A stretch of DNA of 64,000 bases from positions 5,794,501 to 5,858,500 of the forward strand of contig NZ_CP107942.1 of NCBI RefSeq assembly GCF_036053395.1. Direction: 5' to 3'. A program made the position numbers and the translations under genes. The notes below the pieces were generated by a model that had not been told where the DNA came from, made no database searches, and saw nothing but the letters and a program-made list of their open reading frames with translations. Source of the DNA: Actinoplanes sp. NBC_00393 (GTDB lineage: Bacteria; Actinomycetota; Actinomycetes; Mycobacteriales; Micromonosporaceae). Below, one piece after another: positions 1 to 7,953 of this stretch (positions within the stretch are counted from its first letter, which is position 1; each line of letters opens with the position of its first letter).

Positions 1-893
1 CGAGTTGGCCGCGCTGATCTCTGAGTTGGTGGCGGTTGGCCAGGGCGCGCCGCCGTTCGACGAGTCGACGGTGCCGCCACCTCCGCCGTTGCCGTAGCAC
101 CGGGACCGGTAGCCATCTCCTGCTCGCGCAGCGCTCGCAGGTAGGCCCGGATGCGTACCTCCATGCGCTGCCGTCTCTTGTACGCCACCTGCAACGGGAG
201 CTCGAGAACACTGGCGGCATGGACCACGCTGCGCCCGTCGAGCGAGGTCAGGGCGAGCAGTTTGATGTCGTCGTCGGCCAACGGCGTACCGATCTCAGCC
301 AAGCCCGTGACCAGTGCGTCGAACGCCGCTTGCAGGCTTGAATCCGTGGCCGCTGCGCCCTCCGCGGCGTCGGGTTCAATGGCGGGCGGCCTGTCGAGGT
401 AGCGTTTCCAGTGGACTTTGGCGTAGCTGACGCCGCTGTTGATCAGCCGGCCGCCGAGGTTCGTGGCGTCGAGCGGAATCGTGGTGAGGCGGCGCAGGAA
501 TCCGTACGCCAGGTCCTGGTCGACGTCGAGCAGTTCGCCGCGGTCGCGCACGAACAGCCGGTTGCGGAAGCTACGCAGGCCGCGGACGGCCAGGCCGAGG
601 GCGAGGATCCGGTACACCTCGGCGGTGGCGGGTTGGCGGGCGCCGGCGATGACGCCGGCCCAGATCTGGTCGCGCTCGCCATAGCCGGCTTCTTCCAGCA
701 GGAACCGTTCCAGCCTGCGCGGTGCCATGTCCCGGTGTGGGAGCCCGGCGGCGAGGCTGCCGGCGCGGACGGTCCAGGGCAGCATCGCGAAGCGGTCCGG
801 GAACCAGTCGAACAGTGGGCTGTCCCGGCGGCTGTCCGCGGCGAGCGTGATCGGGTGCCAGCTGTCCGCGTGCGTCCGGCTCAACGGCACCAC
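1..893 (-). CDS. Unidentified protein with HTH-like C-terminal part, 3' end outside the window
   Basis: This minus-strand frame is open for 297 codons from a GTG at 893 (a second GTG lies at 890) to the window edge, so the C-terminus is missing. GAGAGG lies just upstream as a possible ribosome site, and the next upstream in-frame codon of note is a TGA near 934. The protein-like frame reads W/P/R-rich segments such as DSWHPITLA and LFDWFPDRFAMLPW. Residues about 205-250 (IKLLALTSLDGRSV, then a basic YKRRQRMEVRIRAYLR stretch) look like the helix-turn-helix end of a sigma or response-type regulator. I do not recognise the family. It lies beside conjugative-element genes, so a role in element control is possible but is only inference. 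A 256-codon plus-strand frame over the same DNA is antisense noise. Confidence 0.6.
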   Translation of the reverse strand, partial: MVPLSRTHADSWHPITLAADSRRDSPLFDWFPDRFAMLPWTVRAGSLAAGLPHRDMAPRRLERFLLEEAGYGERDQIWAGVIAGARQPATAEVYRILALGLAVRGLRSFRNRLFVRDRGELLDVDQDLAYGFLRRLTTIPLDATNLGGRLINSGVSYAKVHWKRYLDRPPAIEPDAAEGAAATDSSLQAAFDALVTGLAEIGTPLADDDIKLLALTSLDGRSVVHAASVLELPLQVAYKRRQRMEVRIRAYLRALREQEMATGPGATATAEVAAPSTRRTAARPGQPPPTQRSARPT

Positions 894-966
894 CGCCCTC
901 TCGGTCGGGTAGCTGATTCGAAAACTTCGCGATCACGTGTCCAGATCTGCGCGAAGCGCTCCCTTC

Positions 967-1010
967 ATCGGGTGACGGCGGTATCGGCTCCCGCTGATCC
1001 GTCACCCAAT
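967..1010. promoter_or_regulatory. Inverted repeat between divergent genes
   Basis: ATCGGGTGACGG (967-978) and CCGTCACCCAAT (999-1010) form a 12-bp inverted repeat with one mismatch and a 20-nt spacer. It lies between the minus-strand gene starting at 893 and the small plus-strand ORF starting at 1038, where a shared operator or regulator site would be expected. The function is inferred from position only. Confidence 0.4.
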
Positions 1011-1037
1011 CCCGTTCACCCCATGGAGGTGGTTGTC

Positions 1038-1181
1038 ATGATTATCGATCGAATCCACGGCAGGTGGGGAGCGCAGGATACGCCCGCCGCCTGTCAGCAC
1101 GGGCCTGACCGAACCCCACAGCACCTGACGCGGCTTGACAGCGAAGGCCGGGCTTCCCCGGCGCGTGCGAGGCGCCGTTGA
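1038..1181 (+). CDS. Small basic ORF, 47 aa, coupled to the DUF2637 gene
   Basis: The ATG at 1038 is preceded by GGAGGT at about 1026-1030, a strong ribosome site. The 47-residue product begins MIIDRIHGRW and ends in an Arg-rich tail. Its TGA (1179-1181) overlaps the TTG start of the next gene (TTGA at 1178-1181), suggesting translational coupling. No domain is recognisable. Small leader-type genes before DUF2637 membrane proteins are common in actinomycete integrative elements, but this one has no name I can support. The chief support is the good ribosome site and the overlap. Confidence 0.5.
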   Translation: MIIDRIHGRWGAQDTPAACQHGPDRTPQHLTRLDSEGRASPARARRR

Positions 1182-1921
1182 CCCGTACGCGAAACACCCG
1201 CTCAGCGCGCGCGAACAGAGCTGCTCGCGTCGAGGGGATCGTGCAGGTCGTCATCATGCTGGCGATCGGCGCAGCTGCCGGGGCGGCATCGTTCACCCAT
1301 GTGCACGATGTGGCCGCCAGCCACGGCCAACCGGGCTGGTTGGCGTGGGCGGACGCGGTCGTCCTGGAGTTGATGTCGGTCGCCAGCGGTCTGGAACTGC
1401 GCCGCCGCAAATGTGTCCGGGAGCCGTTGTGGTTCCCGGCGGTGGTCCTGGTGGTGGCGGTGGTGTTGTCGTTGGGTGCGCAGGTCGTCGAAGCGGAACC
1501 TTCGGTGATCGGCTGGATCGCCGCGGCGTTACCTGCGGTCGGCTTCCTGGCGATGGTCAAGATCGCTCTCGGGCACGCCGGGACCGGTCACTCGCGCCGG
1601 GACGAGTCGTCGTCCGCTGTCCCGGACGGCAGCCGGCCGTCCCGGACGGGACCTCGACGGCCGCACCCGGTCCCGGACGGTGACAACAGCCGACCGTCCG
1701 GGACAGCGCCGGTCCCCGCCGCTGACCGGGACGCGGACGGCGAGGTACGCGGGCTGCTTGCGGCCGCCCGGCTCGCCGCCGCCGAGATCACCGGACAGGG
1801 CCGGCCGTTGTCCCGCGAAGCCGTCATGCAGGTCATGCGGGGCAACGGTCATGCGTTGTCCAACGCTCGCGGTTCCGCACTCGTCAAACTGCTGCGCGAC
1901 GAGGCGGACGCGTCCCGTTAG
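1178..1921 (+). CDS. DUF2637-family membrane protein (conjugative-element type)
   Basis: The 247-aa product has four predicted transmembrane stretches in its first half (about residues 20-40, 50-70, 85-105 and 110-130). A Ser/Pro/Arg/Gly-rich linker follows at about 140-185, with repeated PDG and PSRTG-like runs. A soluble C-terminal helical segment (about 195-245) contains REAVMQVMRGNGHALS. The membrane part fits DUF2637, a family regularly found in actinomycete plasmids and AICEs next to spread and transfer (Spd) genes. The C-terminal part looks like a small DNA-binding or replication-associated helical domain. The TTG start at 1178 is chosen because it overlaps the stop of the preceding small ORF. 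With the replication-relaxation relic downstream, it marks a decayed mobile element. The exact role, intermycelial plasmid spread or copy control, is not shown by the sequence. Confidence 0.75.
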   Translation: MTRTRNTRSARANRAARVEGIVQVVIMLAIGAAAGAASFTHVHDVAASHGQPGWLAWADAVVLELMSVASGLELRRRKCVREPLWFPAVVLVVAVVLSLGAQVVEAEPSVIGWIAAALPAVGFLAMVKIALGHAGTGHSRRDESSSAVPDGSRPSRTGPRRPHPVPDGDNSRPSGTAPVPAADRDADGEVRGLLAAARLAAAEITGQGRPLSREAVMQVMRGNGHALSNARGSALVKLLRDEADASR

Positions 1922-1934
1922 GTGGAGCCTGTCG

Positions 1935-1975
1935 CGGTTGGCCAACCCGGTTGGCCGCGACAGCGCCGGTTGGCC
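1935..1975. repeat. Three direct 9-bp repeats (CGGTTGGCC)
   Basis: CGGTTGGCC occurs at 1935-1943, 1948-1956 and 1967-1975, just after the DUF2637 stop codon. Another copy is at 33-41 inside the leftmost gene. The inner half (GGTTGGCC with nearby GGCCAACC) is also partly self-complementary. It may be an iteron-like binding site or simple GC-rich recurrence. Confidence 0.35.
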
Positions 1976-2116
1976 TCGCCTGACCGCCGGCCTCCGCGGT
2001 GACCGTGGTCAACCTGCAGGCCTCGGCGCGGGCGTCCTCATACTCCAGCATCCGCTTCCCCCACCCACCCATCGGTCGCCTGATCATTTGGGCGGCGGCG
2101 GCAGGGTGCGTTCGAA

Positions 2117-2160
2117 GGTGGGTGTGGGGGTCTGCCTTGACGCAGACCCCCACACCCACC
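2117..2160. terminator. Perfect 19-bp stem, 6-nt loop hairpin
   Basis: The left arm GGTGGGTGTGGGGGTCTGC (2117-2135), loop CTTGAC (2136-2141) and right arm (2142-2160) pair without a mismatch. No U-tract follows on either strand, so an intrinsic terminator of the usual actinomycete, U-poor kind is possible. A processing, replication or transfer site of the mobile element is an alternative. Confidence 0.6.
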
Positions 2161-2220
2161 CCTGTGGTCCCTGACACCGCAGGTCAAGGCCGGTCAACAA
2201 CCAATGCCTTGAGATCCGAC

Positions 2221-2240
2221 AAGACCCTCAGAGGGGTCTT
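2221..2240. promoter_or_regulatory. Short stem-loop upstream of the relaxation gene
   Basis: AAGACCC (2221-2227), loop TCAGAG and GGGTCTT (2234-2240) form a 7-bp perfect stem about 50 nt before the ATG at 2289. It could act in the 5' leader, as a regulator site, or as part of the upstream termination zone. Confidence 0.35.
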
Positions 2241-2288
2241 CCGACCGGGAGGTAAACAGCTATACGTAAGACGGAAGAAGAACGCTTC

Positions 2289-3151
2289 ATGCGGGTCCAG
2301 GCCGCCCTCACGGAACGCGACCTGCGACTACTCGGATGGCTGTACGACCACGGCGTCCTGACCACCGACCAGATCGCCGCCGCCTTGTTCCCGTCACTCG
2401 GCTTCTGCCAACGGCGGCTACTCAAACTGATGAACCTCGGAGTACTGACTCGGTTCCGGCCGCAGCGCTGGGAGGGCGGCTCCCATCCCTACCACTACGT
2501 CCTCGACCAACTCGGCACCGACGTCGTCGCCGCCCAACGAGGCGACGAACCCCCACGCCGCGATCAGGCCCGCCGGCGCCGACAGCACCTGACGTCGCGG
2601 GCCAACCTGCCGCATCTGCTGGCCACCAACCAGTTCTTCGTGGGCTTGGCAGCCTACGAACGTACGCATCCCGGCAGCCACCTTGTTCGCTGGCTGCCGT
2701 CCGCCGAACTGGACGGCGGCTTCTTCACCCATGCCGTCGGCAACCCCAACGTGTTCTACCGCAGCCCGCGCCCCGACGGACACGGCATCTGGTCTGAAGG
2801 AGAACGGTCGGTGCCGTTCCTCCTCGAGATGGACCTGGCCACCGAATCCCTGACCGTACTCAAGGACAAGATCGAGAGGTATTCCCGACTCACCGAGCAC
2901 AGCAAGTGGCGGTGGCCGGTCCTGTTCTGGCTCCCTACCGCCCGCCGCGAGCCAACCTGCATGAGGCACTCGCCGACACCAGAATCCTGGTTCCGGTCGC
3001 GACCGCCTCCGGCGACCATGCCGCCTTCACCCAGCAGTCCCCCGCCGACAGCATCTGGTGGCTGCATCGCCATGGCGGTCTACGGCTGCGGCTCAGCGAG
3101 TTGCCGTACCAAGATGCTGAGGCCGCCCCACAGCGTCCAGCAGCGCGATGA
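2289..3151 (+). pseudogene. Replication-relaxation family protein, frameshifted
   Basis: The N-terminal half carries a winged-helix start (RVQAALTERDLRLLGWLYDH, then LTTDQIAAALFP), typical of the replication-relaxation (Replic_Relax) proteins of actinomycete plasmids and AICEs. The family body continues with LEMDLATESLTVLKDKIERY. The reading frame is correct through codon GAG at 2949-2951. After that, the natural continuation ANLHEALADTRILVPVATA is found one frame over, ending at a TGA at 3149-3151. Restoring one G (GAGCCAAC to GAGGCCAAC) joins the two halves exactly. Uncorrected, translation would continue in the wrong frame with Pro/Ser-rich sequence to 3233. Either the gene is inactivated or the assembly lost a base in a G/C run. 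Its 3' end overlaps the converging gene at 3093. A clean start is supported by GGAAGAAG before the ATG. Confidence 0.8.
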
Positions 3152-3485
3152 TCTCGAGAAGCTCGGAGTGATACCGGGCAAGCTCACCCGCGGTGACGCC
3201 AAGCTCGTACCAGTGGTGGTGGCCGGCACGTGACAACACCGACCACAGGTACCCAGCCCGCTGTCCGACCTCGGGTCCGGCGTAGTGGCTAAGCAGCAAC
3301 AGCTTCGGACGCTGCGTCCGGGCTCGCCCGATCTCCGGCTGCACCCGCTCCCAGAAGCGGTCCATGGCGGCTTCCAGTTCGTGCCGCAACAGCCAAGCAC
3401 AGGCCCGGGGCCAGGTGCCGCGGGTGCCTCGGATGACGCTGGTCAGCATCCGGTCGGCGGTCTGCAAGCACACGAAATCGATCAT
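3093..3485 (-). CDS. Small protein paired with the zinc-hook ATPase; possible HEPN/anticodon-nuclease-like fold
   Basis: The 130-aa product starts at an ATG whose last bases overlap the TGA of the ATPase gene (ATGA, 3482-3485), so the two are probably translated together. It is helical and aromatic, with a block WLLRHELEAAMDRFW near residues 31-45, LLLLSHY at 62-68 and HHHWYELG near 88-95. The R34-x3-E38 pair with His67 29 residues later resembles the spacing of the Arg-x3-Glu ... His triad of PrrC-type anticodon nucleases. That is a pattern observation, not a family assignment. It could equally be a helical adaptor or regulator for the ATPase. The last residues run into the 3' end of the broken relaxation gene, so the native stop may have been lost at the island boundary. 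Confidence 0.6.
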   Translation of the reverse strand: MIDFVCLQTADRMLTSVIRGTRGTWPRACAWLLRHELEAAMDRFWERVQPEIGRARTQRPKLLLLSHYAGPEVGQRAGYLWSVLSRAGHHHWYELGVTAGELARYHSELLEIIALLDAVGRPQHLGTATR

Positions 3486-5896
3486 CGCAGCCTCCCCACC
3501 AGTTCGATCGACCCTGCGACCATGGCGCGAGACGGCATGTTGCGGTGACCATGGACGGCCCCCGCCACAGCTTGTACCACATCGGCCGCCCGGGCACCGA
3601 AGTTCCGGTTGAGGTAGCTGAGCAGTTCGCCACGGCGCCCGACGTCACCGAACAGACCGAGGGCCAGCTTGTCCTTGACGGTGTGCGCCGAACCCACCGA
3701 TTCGGCGATCTTCACGTACGGAACGCCAGCCTCGTACCGCTCTGCCCGATACCGGTCCATCGCCACAGCCTCGATGGCGGACCGGCAGAATCCCGCGACT
3801 AGCAGGTACTTTGCCTCCTCCGGGATGTCGACCGCTCCAGCGACCGCCCGGGCGTCGTCGAGGTAGCGATCGGCGGGGTCGCACGCCTTTCGTACTTCAA
3901 CGGCCGAGCCGTCCCGGCGGGTCACCTCGAAGACGGTGGCTTTGATGTCGAGCCGGCGGATCGCTTCGGGCAGCCGGTCGTCGTGGGTGAAGACGAGGAC
4001 CTGCCGGGTCAGCGAGACCTCGTGCAGCACCCGGGCCAGGCCGTCCACCTTGCTGGGATCCATGCTCTGCACCGGGTCGTCAATCACCACGAACCGATAG
4101 GGGCTCGCCGCGGCGCACGCCCGTGGCAGGAACAGCGCCAGGCCGAAAGAGTGCAACTCACCCTGGCTCATCACTGCCAGCGCCGGCGTGCCGGTTCCGT
4201 CGACGGTGACCGGGATGTCGACGCGACGGCGGGTGGCATTGCCGCCCAGCTTGATCTCACCGACAGCGACGTTGCTTTCCTGCCGCAGCAGCTCCCAGAT
4301 CGCTTGGGACTGGGCCGAAGCCACCTTGAACCGATCGGCACGCATGTCGTCAGTCACCTTGACGAGTTCGGCGCGCGCCTTGGTGAGCAGCTCCAGTCTC
4401 CCGGCCTCATGGCGCACCGCCGTGGCCATGTCGACCCACCGCCGGATCGCTGCACTTGGCTCCGCCCAAGCGCCGTGCCACCGCGCGAGCCACTCCCCCG
4501 CGACACGCACCAACTCGGCGTGGGCAGCCACGAATGTCGCCCAGACGGCCGGCTCCGGCACGAGTTCAGCGAGGGCGTCGCTCACGACGGCACTCTCGTC
4601 CGGCAGGTGCGCTGCAAGCACGGTTGCCACAGGGGTAACCGCGTTGCGTACGTTGCTGAGCAGTTCTCCCACCTGCCGGCGCAGCTCGGCGTGCCGTTCA
4701 TCCGCCGCGCGCACCGCCGCGGCGGCCGCAGCCAGACGCTCCAGTTCCGCTTCGGCCTGTCGCCGCCACGAGTCGTCGAGGGCGCCGACCCGGCACACCG
4801 GGCAAGACTGGTCGCCCTCGTCACGGTGCATCTCAAGAGCCCGCTCGAGCAGTCCGGCCGTCCGGTGCGCCACCGCGCTGCCGGTGCCGGCGAGATCCCG
4901 TACTGTCTCGGCGGCCTCCTCCAACTCGGCCAGCACCCGGCCGGCGTCGGGCAGCACCTGGTCGGCGAGCCGGCGCGCGGCCGCCGCCGCGGCGGCGTCC
5001 TCGGTGCTGCCATCACTCGTCGCCAGCGCGACCAGGACCTCTAGATCCGCCTTGGCAGCCTGGCCACCGAGCGCCACAGCCGCCTCCCGCGCCCGAGGAT
5101 CATCGAGTTCGGCAAGACCGGCCCGCAGTTGTGTGAACGCCGCCTTCATCTCCTTGACGCGGTCCTCGGCGCCTTTGCGGAGTGTCTGCAGCCGCTGGGC
5201 GGCGGTGCCCAACTGTTCCAGGCCGAGGATCGGCGCGATCGCGTCATAAAGTTCACTGGGCTTCGCGGAGACGACCCGTTCCAAGTCACGCGCGGCGAGA
5301 AACGGCCGGTAGCGGTCCACCGGTCCGGCCCACGAGGGCAGCTCTCCCGTAGGAAGCGCCCCTCCGCCCTGCGTTGTGGTAACCGTCGCCGCGGCAAGAT
5401 CCGTCGTCCCGGCCGGCCAGGCCCGCCGGACAGTGACCGGCCGCCCGTCCACGCCCAGCCGCAGCTTCATCGTGATCTCACGGTCACCGTCGTGGTGCAG
5501 GTTGCGCCAGCCCTCGCGGAATACGGGCGGACGCTTCGACCAGCGCGCCGTCTCCTCGGTGAGGCCGTACTCCACCGCCTCGGCGAAACTCGATTTGCCG
5601 GACCCGTTGCGGCCGACGAAGACGTTGAGCCCGGGCTCCGGCTTCAACCGCATCGCGGCCTGCGAACCGATCCCCCGGAAGCCGGTGACCTGTACCGATT
5701 CGAGGAACACGTAGGGCGTTTCGCTTTCCGTGCCCGAGCCGGCCGACGGCTGCGGCAGCGGCTGGCCGCCGATGGTGGCGGCGAGGACATCGTCGCCCTG
5801 ATAGGCGGCGAGGATCAGATCAGTCACCGAGCCTGCTGCCCCGGAGCTGCGGAGCCGTTCGGTGAGTTCGTGGTAGAGCGCGAACACGTCGTCCAT
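3482..5896 (-). CDS. SMC/Rad50-like AAA ATPase with zinc hook (RloC-like)
   Basis: The 804-aa product has an N-terminal P-loop GRNGSGKS (95-102) after an SMC/RecF-type strand, long Ala/Glu/Arg-rich helices, and a zinc-hook CPVC at 365-368 between coiled-coil arms. The ABC signature-like SQGE is at about 577-580, Walker B VVIDDP at about 603-608 with the following Q/D-loop, and FTHDD near 636-640. The C-terminal 100 residues form a helical extension containing RSAIE (Arg705-x3-Glu709) and VHGH (His782/784). ATPase plus zinc hook plus a helical C-terminus next to a type I RM locus is the layout of RloC, a DNA-damage-responsive anticodon nuclease. The C-terminal triad spacing is not the classical one, so the toxic activity is inference and may lie in the small partner gene instead. 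The ATG at 5896 follows an AGGGGG ribosome site. It is transcribed divergently from the methylase operon across a 152-bp spacer. Confidence 0.75.
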   Translation of the reverse strand: MDDVFALYHELTERLRSSGAAGSVTDLILAAYQGDDVLAATIGGQPLPQPSAGSGTESETPYVFLESVQVTGFRGIGSQAAMRLKPEPGLNVFVGRNGSGKSSFAEAVEYGLTEETARWSKRPPVFREGWRNLHHDGDREITMKLRLGVDGRPVTVRRAWPAGTTDLAAATVTTTQGGGALPTGELPSWAGPVDRYRPFLAARDLERVVSAKPSELYDAIAPILGLEQLGTAAQRLQTLRKGAEDRVKEMKAAFTQLRAGLAELDDPRAREAAVALGGQAAKADLEVLVALATSDGSTEDAAAAAAARRLADQVLPDAGRVLAELEEAAETVRDLAGTGSAVAHRTAGLLERALEMHRDEGDQSCPVCRVGALDDSWRRQAEAELERLAAAAAAVRAADERHAELRRQVGELLSNVRNAVTPVATVLAAHLPDESAVVSDALAELVPEPAVWATFVAAHAELVRVAGEWLARWHGAWAEPSAAIRRWVDMATAVRHEAGRLELLTKARAELVKVTDDMRADRFKVASAQSQAIWELLRQESNVAVGEIKLGGNATRRRVDIPVTVDGTGTPALAVMSQGELHSFGLALFLPRACAAASPYRFVVIDDPVQSMDPSKVDGLARVLHEVSLTRQVLVFTHDDRLPEAIRRLDIKATVFEVTRRDGSAVEVRKACDPADRYLDDARAVAGAVDIPEEAKYLLVAGFCRSAIEAVAMDRYRAERYEAGVPYVKIAESVGSAHTVKDKLALGLFGDVGRRGELLSYLNRNFGARAADVVQAVAGAVHGHRNMPSRAMVAGSIELVGRLR

Positions 5897-6013
5897 CGGA
5901 CCCCCTGATGCCAGATGGTGGTGGCTCTGATCGCGGTTCAGAGCGATGAGGAGAAATGGTTCGCCGACCGACGCGTGGCGGCATCGGTCCTACGCGGTCA
6001 ATAAGAGCATTGC

Positions 6014-6066
6014 TTGTCAACTGTGTCAACATGCACCGGCCTTGACGAATGTGTACACTCCCTGAC
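6014..6066. promoter_or_regulatory. Divergent promoter zone with direct repeat
   Basis: TTGTCAAC (6014-6021) and TGTCAAC (6024-6030) form a direct repeat. On the minus strand they read as two TTGACA hexamers, suitable as -35 elements for the ATPase gene. On the plus strand TACACT (6053-6058) lies 8 nt before GTG 6067, which would fit a leaderless methylase transcript. The repeat is placed where one regulator could control both directions. The HTH of the methylase itself is a candidate regulator. Confidence 0.4.
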
Positions 6067-7953
6067 GTGCAGCAAACAGCGAAGGTCACCGCAGCTGACA
6101 TTGCCCGGCTCGCCGGCGTGGGGCGCGCCGCCGTGACCAACTGGCGCAAGCGTTACGACTCCTTCCCGGAGCCTGTGGGCGGCACCGCAGCGAGCCCTCT
6201 GTTCGACCTCGAACAGGTCGAGCAGTGGCTGGCAGCACAGGGCCGGCTGCCCACGGTGACCTCGGAAGACCGGCTCTGGCGCAACCTGTTGGCTGCCGTC
6301 GACGACCCTGCCGAGGCATTGGCGGCCGCCGGTGAGCACCTGCTCGACGACCGGCCCCTGCCATTCGACAACCTGCGCTCCGAGATCGACTCCCTCGTCG
6401 AACAGCACGGCACGCGCACCACCTTCGAGAAACTGTGGTCCCGATTCGCCGAACTGTCCGCCAAGCGCGCCATCAGCACGCCGGAACCGCTGGCCGATCT
6501 GATGGTCTCCCTCGCCCGGGTCCGTGACCGCGCTGTGCTCGACCCGGCCTGCGGCATCGGACGGTTGCTCCGCGCTGCCGCCCTGGCCGGCGCCACCCAC
6601 CTGCACGGGCAGGACAACGACGACGCCGCCACCCGGCTCACCGGCCTCTGGCTACGCCTCAACGACCTGCCCGGTGACATCCGCACCGGTGACTCACTGC
6701 GCCACGACGCGTTCGCCGACCTCACCGTGGACGCTGTGGTCGCGAACCTTCCGTTCGGGCTGACCAACTGGGGACATGAGGAGCTCGGCTACGACCGCCG
6801 TTGGGAGTTCGGCGTCCCACCCCGCACCGAACCGGAACTCGCCTGGGTACAGCACGCCTACGCACACCTCAAGCAGGGTGGCATCGCTGTGCTGCTGATG
6901 CCGCCGTCTGCGGCGAGCCGTCGGGCCGGCCGCCGCATCCGCGCCGAATTACTGCGCCGCGGCGCACTGCGCGCGATCATCGCACTTCCCCCGGGTGCTG
7001 CCGCGCCGCACGCCATCGGCCTGCACCTCTGGGTCCTTCAACGTACGGGTGAAGCAGCCTCGAACGTGCTGCTCGTCGACGCCTCCGCGGTCGAGCAGGA
7101 GCAGGCATACCAGCGCATCCGCACCACGGTCGGCGCCGTCCTCGACGGCGGGGACCCCGCCACGGACGCCATCGCGCATCAGGTGCCGGTGATCGACGTG
7201 CTGGACGAGGCCGTTGACCTCATGCCCACCCGCCGAACGCCGGCCGGCACTGAAGCCGCCGACGTGGAAGGCCGCCTGCACGACACCAGGCAGCGGCTCA
7301 CCGAGGCCTTGAATCGCCTGCCCGCGCTCGTTCCCGCTCTGACCGAGGTCACCGGCTCCCCTGCCCCTCAGCCACTGGTGTCGATCCACGACCTCGCCCG
7401 CACCGGCGCGCTGAAGATCCTCGGCCTCGTCCGCCAGGGCAAGGAAGGCCAACCCGCCGAGGGAGTCATGCTCACCGGCCGGGACATCGCCCTCGGCCGC
7501 CCACCGACCGAGGCCGCCGACGACCAGCTCAGCCCGCGCATCCCGGTGCAGCCCGGCGACGTGGCCGTGCCGGTCGTCGCCCGGGAACTGACCGCGCGGG
7601 TCGTCACCGAAGGCGGCCCACTGCTCGGCCGCAACATCTATCTGCTGCGCCCGGACCCCGACAAGCTCGATCCGTGGTTCCTGGCCGGGCACCTGCGCAC
7701 CTCGGCCAACGAGCGCCAGGCCAGCAGCCTGTCCGGCACGCTGCGCTTGGATGTACGCCGCGCGCAGGTGCCCCGGATCCCGATCGAGGAGCAGCGCCGG
7801 CACGGCGAAGTCTTCCGGCGCCTGGACGAGTTGAACGACACGATACGGAAGGCCACCGCACTGGCAGCCGACATGACCCGGTTGACCGCCGACGGCCTGG
7901 CCTCCGGCAAGCTGCACCCCACCGAAAACGCACCAACGGAAGGACCCCGGTGA
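6049..7953 (+). CDS. N-6 DNA methyltransferase with N-terminal HTH and C-terminal specificity-like domain
   Basis: The 634-aa product begins with a MerR/excisionase-like helix-turn-helix (about residues 14-60: TAADIARLAGVGRAAVTNWR). The class I methyltransferase domain follows, with motif I DPACGIGR near 164-171 and motif IV NLPFG near 231-235. Both deviate from the usual GTG and NPPF/Y consensus. The last about 200 residues resemble a type I specificity subunit half: target-recognition-like sequence, then RVPRIP-type and IEEQRRHGEVFRRLDELN. The protein is thus a methylase with a built-in HsdS-like tail. It is followed by, and overlaps by four bases (GTGA), a standard hsdM. Start ATG 6049 gives MCTLPDVQQ; GTG 6067 is an alternative consistent with a leaderless transcript. 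It may be an accessory methylase, a modified HsdM, or a methyl-sensitive regulator. Confidence 0.8.
   Translation: MCTLPDVQQTAKVTAADIARLAGVGRAAVTNWRKRYDSFPEPVGGTAASPLFDLEQVEQWLAAQGRLPTVTSEDRLWRNLLAAVDDPAEALAAAGEHLLDDRPLPFDNLRSEIDSLVEQHGTRTTFEKLWSRFAELSAKRAISTPEPLADLMVSLARVRDRAVLDPACGIGRLLRAAALAGATHLHGQDNDDAATRLTGLWLRLNDLPGDIRTGDSLRHDAFADLTVDAVVANLPFGLTNWGHEELGYDRRWEFGVPPRTEPELAWVQHAYAHLKQGGIAVLLMPPSAASRRAGRRIRAELLRRGALRAIIALPPGAAAPHAIGLHLWVLQRTGEAASNVLLVDASAVEQEQAYQRIRTTVGAVLDGGDPATDAIAHQVPVIDVLDEAVDLMPTRRTPAGTEAADVEGRLHDTRQRLTEALNRLPALVPALTEVTGSPAPQPLVSIHDLARTGALKILGLVRQGKEGQPAEGVMLTGRDIALGRPPTEAADDQLSPRIPVQPGDVAVPVVARELTARVVTEGGPLLGRNIYLLRPDPDKLDPWFLAGHLRTSANERQASSLSGTLRLDVRRAQVPRIPIEEQRRHGEVFRRLDELNDTIRKATALAADMTRLTADGLASGKLHPTENAPTEGPR

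Larger units (their letters stand above)
1922..2288. other. 367-bp spacer with repeats and hairpins, no gene
   Basis: No credible coding frame crosses this stretch. It holds three copies of CGGTTGGCC (1935-1943, 1948-1956 and 1967-1975), a perfect 19-bp stem-loop (2117-2160), a second short stem-loop (2221-2240), and the upstream region of the relaxation gene, with TATACG near 2259 as a possible -10 and GGAAGAAG before the ATG at 2289. In a conjugative element this would be a natural place for control or replication sites. Confidence 0.5.

Noticed and set aside
411..1181. 256-codon plus-strand frame
   Set aside because: Most of it is antisense to the minus-strand gene ending at 893 and has repetitive composition typical of high-GC shadow frames. 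Only its end, from ATG 1038 with a ribosome site, is kept as a small ORF.
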